DNA from: an uncultured Brevibacterium sp.
GTDB taxonomy: Bacteria; Actinomycetota; Actinomycetes; Actinomycetales; Brevibacteriaceae
Assembly: GCA_902489215.1 (NCBI GenBank)
Contig: CABTZE010000020.1
Span: 1-19,756, forward strand
Direction: 5' to 3'
DNA: 19,756 nucleotides
This document shows positions 6,857 to 13,013 of the stretch, one piece after another. Both the position numbers and the translations under genes were made by a program. Positions within the stretch are counted from its first letter, which is position 1; every line of letters begins with the position of its first letter. The notes under the pieces are model-generated. The model searched no databases. It was not told the DNA's origin and worked only from the letters and a program-made list of their open reading frames with translations.

Positions 6857-8344
6857 TCAGTCGACGTTGATCTGCAGGGTCCTGTTGGTGTACTCGGTGA
6901 GTTCGTCAAGCAGGGTTTCGTCTTCGTGCAGCGTGCGGCCGAAGGACGGAACCATCTTTTCAAGCTTGGGCTTCCAGCCTTCAAACTGACGTGGGAAGCA
7001 GCGTTCGAACAGCTTGAGCATGATCGACGGGGCGGTTGATGCACCGGGCGAAGCACCCAGCAGAGCTGCGATCGAACCGTCAGCCGACGCGACGGTTTCG
7101 GTGCCGAAGCCCAGCATGCCCTTGCCGTTGGCGTCCTTCTTCATGACCTGGACGCGCTGACCGGCGTGGATGAGCTCCCACTGGCTGGGGTCGACTTCCG
7201 GAGTGAATTCACCCAGAGCGTCGAAGCGGTCCTTCTTCGTGGAAGCCAGCTGGCTCATGAGGTACGTCACGAGGTCGAAGTTGTCCTTGGCCACGTTGAG
7301 CATGACCGGGAGGTTGCCCGGGCGAACCGAGAGCGGAAGGTCGAGGAACGAACCGGTCTTGAGGAACTTCGGCGAGAATCCGGCGTAGGGACCGAACATC
7401 AGGTATTCCTTGCCGGAAATGACGCGGGTGTCCAGGTGCGGGACCGACATCGGCGGAGCACCGGTTGCGGCCTGGCCGTACACCTTGGCGTGGTGGCGTG
7501 CCACCAGTTCGGGGTTCGAGCTGCGCAGGAACAGACCCGAAATGGGGAATCCGCCGTAGCCGTTGGCTTCCGGAATACCGGTCTTCTGCAACAGCGGGAG
7601 TGCGTGGCCGCCGGCGCCGATGAACACGAACTTGGCATCGACGTCGAAGGATTCGGCGGCCGCGGTGTTCTTCACCGACACGCGCCAGCCGTTTCCGCTG
7701 CGGTTGAGGTCCGTGGCTTCGTGGCCGGTGCGGACCTCAACGCCGTTGTCGGCGAGGTTGGCCAACATCTGGCGGGTGAGCGAACCGAAGTCGACGTCGG
7801 TTCCGCTGGTCACGCGCGACAGGCCGTTGACCTGTCCCGGGCCGCGGTTTTCGAACATGAGGGGCAGCCACTCAGCCTGCGTGGCGGGGTCGTCGGTGAA
7901 CTCCATGTCCTTGAACAGGGGGTTCCTGACCATGGCTTCGCGGCGAGCGCGAATGTAGTCGCGGCCGGATTCTCCGCGGCCGTAGGACACGTGCGGAACC
8001 TGGTTGATGAAGGTGCCGGGTTCGCCGACGATGCCCTCGTCAACAAGGTAGCTCCAGAACTGGCGGGAGACCTGGAACTGTTCGTTGATGTTGACGGCCT
8101 TGGCAATGTCGATGTTGCCGTTCTTGTCGGCCGGCGAGTAGTTGAGCTCGCACAGGGCCGCGTGGCCGGTGCCCGCGTTGTTCCATGCGTCAGAGCTTTC
8201 GCGTGCGACATAGTCGGTGCGCTCGTAGACGCGGATTGTCCAGTCGGGCTGAAGTTCGTGCAGCAGGGTGCCGAGCGTTGCGCTCATGATGCCCCCGCCG
8301 ATCAGGACGACGTCAGCGTTTTCTTTGATACTCAAAGTCAGCAT
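6857..8344 (-). CDS. mqo: Malate:quinone oxidoreductase
   Basis: Mqo is a peripheral membrane FAD enzyme that oxidises malate to oxaloacetate and passes electrons to quinone, replacing or complementing soluble malate dehydrogenase. The 495-residue protein opens with ADVVLIGGGIMSATLG, where the dinucleotide-fold glycines bind FAD. It continues with the diagnostic ESSDAWNNAGTGHAALCELNY and with INEQFQVSRQFW near residue 90. C-terminal blocks such as LLGASPGASTAPSIML fit FAD-linked Mqo. Length is normal. ATG at 8344 puts the flavin motif at the usual distance. A GTG at 8374, ten bases after AGGAG, would add ten residues and remains possible. It is likely monocistronic, with a strong terminator downstream. 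With pckG in this window it links malate to PEP through oxaloacetate. Confidence 0.96.
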   Translation of the reverse strand: MLTLSIKENADVVLIGGGIMSATLGTLLHELQPDWTIRVYERTDYVARESSDAWNNAGTGHAALCELNYSPADKNGNIDIAKAVNINEQFQVSRQFWSYLVDEGIVGEPGTFINQVPHVSYGRGESGRDYIRARREAMVRNPLFKDMEFTDDPATQAEWLPLMFENRGPGQVNGLSRVTSGTDVDFGSLTRQMLANLADNGVEVRTGHEATDLNRSGNGWRVSVKNTAAAESFDVDAKFVFIGAGGHALPLLQKTGIPEANGYGGFPISGLFLRSSNPELVARHHAKVYGQAATGAPPMSVPHLDTRVISGKEYLMFGPYAGFSPKFLKTGSFLDLPLSVRPGNLPVMLNVAKDNFDLVTYLMSQLASTKKDRFDALGEFTPEVDPSQWELIHAGQRVQVMKKDANGKGMLGFGTETVASADGSIAALLGASPGASTAPSIMLKLFERCFPRQFEGWKPKLEKMVPSFGRTLHEDETLLDELTEYTNRTLQINVD

Positions 8345-8542
8345 CCCCGTTCGGCTGTGTAGTAGATACTCCACTCAAACTCTACTCCTGTGCACACGGT
8401 GGCGCCTCCCAGGGTCAGCGCAGGCCGAGCCCTTGAAAACACCCCGCCGACTTGTGTGCTTGAGCCTGTGGATGAAATCGACGATGTCCACAGCCTGTCT
8501 CAGGCGTAGAGAAGCCGACGGCGGCGCGTGTCTGATGTGGCT
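8345..8542. promoter_or_regulatory. Divergent promoter region between mqo and the LPXTG protein gene
   Basis: The 198-bp region must hold both promoters. Visible elements are the palindrome TGTGCACA (8391-8398) on the mqo side and a 7-bp inverted repeat CTGTGGA/TCCACAG (8466-8472, 8487-8493) with a 14-base spacer on the other. No strong -35/-10 pair stands out. Confidence 0.35.
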
Positions 8543-9979
8543 ATGAAAAATCTATTGACAGTGCTGAAGACAAGCGCACTCATCATTCTGACCGCCATCA
8601 TGGCGTTCGCGGTTTCAGGACCAGCGGCCGCCGACAACGACTTCTACGGCCCCGGACTTTGGCACAAAGAAGGGGTGCACAAGACCTTCTACGGCGCCTA
8701 TCTCACGATCGACGGCAAACCGTCCTACTGTCTCGATGCGGGGCTTCCCTCACCCAGACCGCAGCACTTCAAGGGTGCGAAACCAACATCGGTGCGCACA
8801 CCGCATACAGCCTGGCTGCTGGCAGAATATGCGAGCTCAAAGGACAGCAGCCGGCAGGCGGCCCTGTCGGCGTTCGTCAAACTCGACAAGTCCCTGCCCC
8901 ACCGGCACACCATGAAGGTGCGCACGCCGAAAGAGCTCGGCAAGAAGTTCGCGAAAGCCGCAGACATGTTCGCCCAGATGCGCAAAGACGCCAGGGACTT
9001 CGCAGGCCCGTACACCCTGACCCTTGCCCCTGAGCACCGCGACAGCAAGGTGTTCGCCACCCCGACGCTGACCTCGGCATCGGGCAAGAAACTGGACTGG
9101 CCGGTGGATGTCGTCATGACCGGCGGCGGCGAATCCCTCCGCAAGCAGGTTCCCGCCGGCACGGAAGTATCAGTCGCAGCGCCACCAGGCGCTCTGGTCT
9201 CTGTCGAAGCCACGGCTGCGCGCCTGCCCAGCACAGATGTCCTGGTGTACAAGCCCACTGACGGCAAACGTGTTCAGAACGTCACCACGGGTGTTCCCGC
9301 GAAAGTCACCGCGAAGGCAACGGCGAACACACAGCTGCCCTTTGCGCCGACTGCCGAAACAACGGCCGAAGTTTCCTCTGACGGGAGCGTGACAGACAGC
9401 ATCAGCATCACCGGTGCCCCGCCGAACTCAACGCTGTCCGTGGTTGCCCGCGCGTATCACTCGGATTCTGAGCCCGTGCAGAGCGCGGAACCGCAGGGAA
9501 CACTGATCAGCGAACAAGAAATCACCGCGCGCATCGACGGCGACGGGAAGGCCCAGCTGACGACCGAAGCAGTGGAGGGCAAGCCCGGCTGGACTACGTG
9601 GACCGTCGAAATCCTTGAAAGCGAAAAGTCAGACGGCTGGGCGTCCGATTGGGGCATCCCGGAAGAAACCGTCTACTGGGAAGAACCGCCGGAACAGCCC
9701 ACGCCGTCGGAAAAGCCGACACCGTCTGACACACCCACACCGGAAGAAACCCCGACGTCGGAAGAAACTCCCTCGGCCCCACCCGAGCAGCCGGAGCCGA
9801 AACCAGCGCCAGAGTCCACGCCGAAAGCCGGAGGCGAGGAAACCCCCACACCACAGGAACCGAAGCAGACCGAAACTCTCCCCCGCACAGGTGCGGACTG
9901 GCGGGTTGGTGCCGGAATGGGACTGGTCCTACTGGGAATCGGCGCGGCAGCGTTGGGCTTCACCCGGAAGCGAGGCTGA
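8543..9979 (+). CDS. LPXTG-anchored surface protein with thioester-like N-terminal domain
   Basis: The 478-residue protein is exported and sortase-anchored. Residues 1-30 form a signal peptide (basic MKNLLTVLK, hydrophobic core, AAA cleavage site). A C-terminal signal follows the standard order: LPRTG at 446-450, hydrophobic segment, then RKRG. After the signal peptide, GAYLTIDGKPSYCLDAG (Cys63) and SSRQAALSAFVKL (Gln105) resemble the Cys and Gln blocks of thioester domains in Gram-positive adhesins. Cys63 is the only cysteine in the protein. A middle region with beta-rich segments and a Pro/Thr/Glu spacer (about 385-440) completes a wall-spanning stalk. ATG at 8543 gives the best signal peptide; an in-frame GTG at 8528 would add five residues. 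No sortase gene is present nearby. The ligand is unknown; host or surface binding is inferred. Confidence 0.88.
   Translation: MKNLLTVLKTSALIILTAIMAFAVSGPAAADNDFYGPGLWHKEGVHKTFYGAYLTIDGKPSYCLDAGLPSPRPQHFKGAKPTSVRTPHTAWLLAEYASSKDSSRQAALSAFVKLDKSLPHRHTMKVRTPKELGKKFAKAADMFAQMRKDARDFAGPYTLTLAPEHRDSKVFATPTLTSASGKKLDWPVDVVMTGGGESLRKQVPAGTEVSVAAPPGALVSVEATAARLPSTDVLVYKPTDGKRVQNVTTGVPAKVTAKATANTQLPFAPTAETTAEVSSDGSVTDSISITGAPPNSTLSVVARAYHSDSEPVQSAEPQGTLISEQEITARIDGDGKAQLTTEAVEGKPGWTTWTVEILESEKSDGWASDWGIPEETVYWEEPPEQPTPSEKPTPSDTPTPEETPTSEETPSAPPEQPEPKPAPESTPKAGGEETPTPQEPKQTETLPRTGADWRVGAGMGLVLLGIGAAALGFTRKRG
9682..9850 (+). repeat. Pro/Thr/Glu-rich low-complexity stalk region
   Basis: Repeated short units of the type PTPSEKPTPSDTPTPEE and EETPSAPPEQPEP encode an extended, wall-spanning spacer just before the LPRTG motif. 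Such regions are typical of wall-anchored proteins and prone to length change. Confidence 0.75.
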
Positions 9980-10031
9980 CTCCTCACCACGTTCAAGCAG
10001 GACACACATCAACCCTGCAGTGACAGCACGA

Positions 10032-10061
10032 GGGGGTGGACAGCACCAGCTGTCCACCCCC
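10032..10061. terminator. Hairpin between convergent LPXTG and acetoacetyl-CoA synthetase genes
   Basis: A perfect 13-bp stem (GGGGGTGGACAGC at 10032-10044 with 10049-10061) has an ACCA loop. It lies 52 bases after the surface protein stop and 37 bases after the acetoacetyl-CoA synthetase stop on the other strand. It may serve both, though neither side has a clear T-run. Confidence 0.7.
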
Positions 10062-10098
10062 GGGGCCGAGACCCTGTGCCGAAGACCGCGGCCGGAGC

Positions 10099-12135
10099 TC
10101 AGCCCTTACTGTCAGATGCCTCGTCAGCCGTGCCCTGAGCAAAGCGGCTCGCGAAGTCCAGATACCAATCGAGGATCTCGTTGTCAGCGGCCGCAGACCG
10201 GTTGACAACATCCGGTGACTGGCCCTGGAAGACCTTCTTCAGCGGCACCTCGAGAAGTTTGCCCGTGCGGGTCATGGGGACTCCAGGGGCGGCGATGATC
10301 TCGTCCGGTACGTGCCGCGGCGACACCTCGGAGCGGATCGTCTGCACAATCCGGGAACGCAGCTGCTCATCAAGTTCCGTTCCCGGTGATGTCACAACGA
10401 ACAGCGGGAGGTAGTAGTCGCCGTCGCCCAGTTCAGCGCCGATCACCATGGATGTCTGCACACCCTCAACCCGGTTGACCGCATTCGTGATGTCCGACGA
10501 CCCCATGCGGATGCCGCCTCGATTAATAGTCGAATCCGAACGGCCGTGGATGACCCACCGGTCATCGGCGGAGCGCGTCACCCAGTCGCCGTGGCGCCAC
10601 ACACCGGGGTACACATCAAAATAGGCGTCCCTGTACCGGCTGCCGTCAGGGTCATTCCAGAACTTCACCGGCATCGACGGCATCGACTCGGTCACCACGA
10701 ACTCGGCGAGCTCATCCACAACAGAATTGCCGTGTGCGTCAAAAGCATCGGCGGCAACACCCAGGTACGGCCCCTGCAGCTGACCCAACACAACCGGGTC
10801 AAGAGGGTTCGAACCGATGAACGCGGTGCAGATATCGGTTCCACCGGAATCCGAGCCCACGCGGATATTGGGAGCCACAAATTCGTACGCCCACTTCCAC
10901 GTTGATCCCGGAAGCGGTGAACCGGTCGACAGGATTGTCCGCAGCGACGACAGATCGTATTCGGCGCGCGGCTTTGCGCCGGCCTTTTCCATCATCTGCA
11001 GAATCGCGGCACCCGTCGCGAAATGGTTCGCCTTTTCCCGGCTGACGATCTCAAAGTGACGCGAAGCCGAACCGGCCACCGGGGAACCGTCATAGACGAC
11101 AATCCCCGCACCAGCACCAAGACCGTTGACCAGAATGTTCCACATGATCCACGTGGGTGAGACAGCCGTGTAGGTCACATATCCCGGCTCGAGCTCGCTG
11201 TGCAGAACGCTCTTCGCCGCTTCCAGAACAATGCCGCCGTGACCGTGCACAATGCCCTTCGGCTTGCCCGTCGTGCCGGACGAAAAGACAACCCACAGGG
11301 GGTGCGAGAACTCCACGCGAGTGAATTCCGGTTTCTGCGGCTGAGCAACAATGTCAGAGAAGACAGCGCTCGGCACACCCACCTCGGCAGCGTCAGCTTC
11401 GGGCAGGCGGTCGCCCAGATTGTCGACCAGTACGTGCGCCTTGATGCTGGGCATTTGTTCCACTAGCGACGCCGCAGAAGCACGCAGATCAATCTGCTTG
11501 CCATTGAACTTATAGCCGTCAACGCTCAGCAGCACCTTCGGTTCGAGCTGCTGGAAACGGTCCAGCACGCCCGCAGAACCGAACTCCGCCCCGACCACCG
11601 ACCAGACCGCACCCACGGATGCACTGGCCAGCAGGCCGACAACCGCCTGCGGAATGTTCGGCAGCACGGCACAGACAACATCGCCTTCGCCCACCCCAGA
11701 GGACCGCAGCCACTCGGTGAGCGCACCGACCTGCCCCGCAAGCTCCGCCCAGGTCAGAGCGTTCCGGTTCAGATCCTCGTCCAAGCCGATGAGCGCCTCG
11801 TCGTCCGGCGCGCTGTCAGCCCGGCGCAGCATGTTTTCGGCGTAGTTGATCTGGGAGCCCGCGTACCAGCGGGCATCCGGCATGGTGCCGGTCACCGCCG
11901 GGCCGTCTGCACGGTCGCCGATGATGTCGAAGAACTCCCACACCGCATCCCAGAAGTCGCCCAGGTTCTCGACCGACCAGGCGTGCAGCGAAGCGAAGTC
12001 ACCGACCGGCACACCCCGTGTTTCAGCCAGCCACTCCTGGAACTCCCGCATTTTCGATGCGGCAATCCGCTCCGGTGAGGGCGTCCACAGAACGTCACCG
12101 GGTTTGGCCTGTTCAAAGTTCTCCGCAAGTGCCAT
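10099..12135 (-). CDS. Acetoacetyl-CoA synthetase (acetoacetate-CoA ligase)
   Basis: This 678-residue ANL-superfamily enzyme activates acetoacetate with ATP and CoA to acetoacetyl-CoA, allowing ketone bodies or polyhydroxybutyrate products to be used. The N-terminal WYAGSQINYAENML is typical of acetoacetyl-CoA synthetases. The adenylation P-loop FSSGTTGKPKGIVHG lies near residues 283-298. Adenylate-binding and hinge motifs occur in GVWRHGDW and HGRSDSTINRGGIRMG. The catalytic lysine lies in MTRTGKLLEVPLKK near residue 625. An acetyl- or propionyl-CoA synthetase is less likely given the N-terminal motif and GTDICTAFIG. AAAGGACATCT precedes the ATG at good spacing. It follows pncA on the same strand after a 123-bp gap that contains a long hairpin. 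Its length is slightly above the usual 650-660. Confidence 0.93.
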   Translation of the reverse strand: MALAENFEQAKPGDVLWTPSPERIAASKMREFQEWLAETRGVPVGDFASLHAWSVENLGDFWDAVWEFFDIIGDRADGPAVTGTMPDARWYAGSQINYAENMLRRADSAPDDEALIGLDEDLNRNALTWAELAGQVGALTEWLRSSGVGEGDVVCAVLPNIPQAVVGLLASASVGAVWSVVGAEFGSAGVLDRFQQLEPKVLLSVDGYKFNGKQIDLRASAASLVEQMPSIKAHVLVDNLGDRLPEADAAEVGVPSAVFSDIVAQPQKPEFTRVEFSHPLWVVFSSGTTGKPKGIVHGHGGIVLEAAKSVLHSELEPGYVTYTAVSPTWIMWNILVNGLGAGAGIVVYDGSPVAGSASRHFEIVSREKANHFATGAAILQMMEKAGAKPRAEYDLSSLRTILSTGSPLPGSTWKWAYEFVAPNIRVGSDSGGTDICTAFIGSNPLDPVVLGQLQGPYLGVAADAFDAHGNSVVDELAEFVVTESMPSMPVKFWNDPDGSRYRDAYFDVYPGVWRHGDWVTRSADDRWVIHGRSDSTINRGGIRMGSSDITNAVNRVEGVQTSMVIGAELGDGDYYLPLFVVTSPGTELDEQLRSRIVQTIRSEVSPRHVPDEIIAAPGVPMTRTGKLLEVPLKKVFQGQSPDVVNRSAAADNEILDWYLDFASRFAQGTADEASDSKG

Positions 12136-12191
12136 AGATGTCCTTTCTGCCGCGCTTCATTGCGCTGTGTCCTTCGGTGTGCGAAATGTTT

Positions 12192-12246
12192 CTGTGCGCC
12201 TCGTTTTGGGCCGGTCGGGCTGACCTGCCCAGAACGAAGCGCACAG
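12192..12246 (-). other. Long hairpin between pncA and acetoacetyl-CoA synthetase
   Basis: The 20-base outer arms starting CTGTGCGC and ending GCGCACAG pair with one wobble and one mismatch. Inside them GGTC/GACC forms a further short stem, giving about 24 pairs in total. On the minus strand it begins 13 bases after the pncA stop and lies 57 bases before the next start codon. There is no T-run, so it is either a leaky terminator or a processing or stability element between the two genes. Confidence 0.65.
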
Positions 12247-12258
12247 ATCTGGTGAGTC

Positions 12259-12867
12259 TCAGTCCTCGGTGTCCCCGATGTCGTAGGCGGTGGCCTTTCC
12301 GTCGGTGCGCTGAACCGTGACGCCGTTGTCGGCGAGTTCTGCGAGCGCTTTGCGGCTGGTATCTGCAGCGACACCCGCGCACAGATCTTCGAGCACTCGG
12401 ACTTCGAAGCCTTCGTCGAGTGCGCTCAGCGCGGTTGCGCGCACACAGTAGTCAGTGGCGATTCCGCAGACGCTCACGTGCGTCACACCGCGTTCGCGCA
12501 GCCATTCGGCGAGCCCTGTTTCGTCGTCTGCTTCTTCGCCGTCGAAACCGGAGTATCCGTCTGAGTACTGCCCTTTGAGGAACTGGGCATCAACTGCCTC
12601 CAACACCGGTTTGAGGGCCGGTGCGAACTGCGCGCCCTCGGTGTCTGCCGCACAGTGCACGGGCCAGGTGGTTGTGAAGTTCGGTTCGGAAGAAAAGTGC
12701 GTTCCGGGGTCGATGTGCCAATCCTGCGTGGTCACAACGAAGTCGTCAGCCCCCTCTTCCACGTAGTCGGCAATCGCTTCGGCTGCTGCCAGTCCCCCGT
12801 CAACACCGAGGGAACCGCCTTCGCAGAAGTCATTCTGAACATCAACGATGATGAGTGCAGTTGTCAT
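12259..12867 (-). CDS. pncA: Nicotinamidase/pyrazinamidase
   Basis: PncA hydrolyses nicotinamide to nicotinate in the NAD salvage pathway, and activates pyrazinamide in species that take it up. The 202-residue protein carries the full isochorismatase-like triad: Asp9 in IIVDVQNDF, Lys98 in FLKGQ, Cys141 in GIATDYCVRATAL. The metal-binding set Asp49, His51, His57 and His71 (TQDWH...THF...VHC) sits at the same positions as in Mycobacterium tuberculosis PncA. The ATG at 12867 is preferred over the in-frame GTG at 12873, because TAGACT ends six bases before that ATG, making the transcript leaderless. It is divergent from the secreted nuclease gene and upstream of the acetoacetyl-CoA synthetase gene. 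Confidence 0.95.
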   Translation of the reverse strand: MTTALIIVDVQNDFCEGGSLGVDGGLAAAEAIADYVEEGADDFVVTTQDWHIDPGTHFSSEPNFTTTWPVHCAADTEGAQFAPALKPVLEAVDAQFLKGQYSDGYSGFDGEEADDETGLAEWLRERGVTHVSVCGIATDYCVRATALSALDEGFEVRVLEDLCAGVAADTSRKALAELADNGVTVQRTDGKATAYDIGDTED

Positions 12868-12879
12868 AGCCACAGTCTA
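12868..12879 (-). promoter_or_regulatory. -10 box (TAGACT) directly before pncA
   Basis: On the minus strand TAGACT (12879-12874) is followed by six bases and the pncA ATG. The predicted transcription start coincides with the start codon. No Shine-Dalgarno sequence is seen. Confidence 0.5.
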
Positions 12880-13013
12880 CGGAATGTGGTTCAGGTCTCT
12901 TCTGCGTTCCTTGGCAGAGTTCACTTTCTCGTTGCCTAAGAGAATGCTGAGTCTTTTAGCCTTGTTGGGTCAGTCTGCACTTTCGTGTGCTCACACCTCT
13001 CATTAGGACTCAT
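12880..13013. promoter_or_regulatory. Divergent promoter region of pncA and the secreted nuclease
   Basis: The gap contains the 12-bp palindrome GTGTGCTCACAC (12985-12996), 17 bases before the nuclease start. It also has the ribosome binding site AGGA (13005-13008), which sets the ATG at 13014. No clear -35/-10 pair was recognised for the nuclease gene. Confidence 0.4.

Noticed and set aside
7166..8362. A 398-codon open frame antisense to mqo
   Set aside because: The Val/Gly/Glu-rich composition is a complement artefact; mqo on the other strand has full family motifs.
8466..8493. Two DnaA-box-like sequences (TGTGGATGA and ATGTCCACA) in inverted order
   Set aside because: They deviate from the actinobacterial consensus TTGTCCACA, there are only two, and no replication genes or AT-rich unwinding region are nearby. 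Kept only as an inverted repeat.
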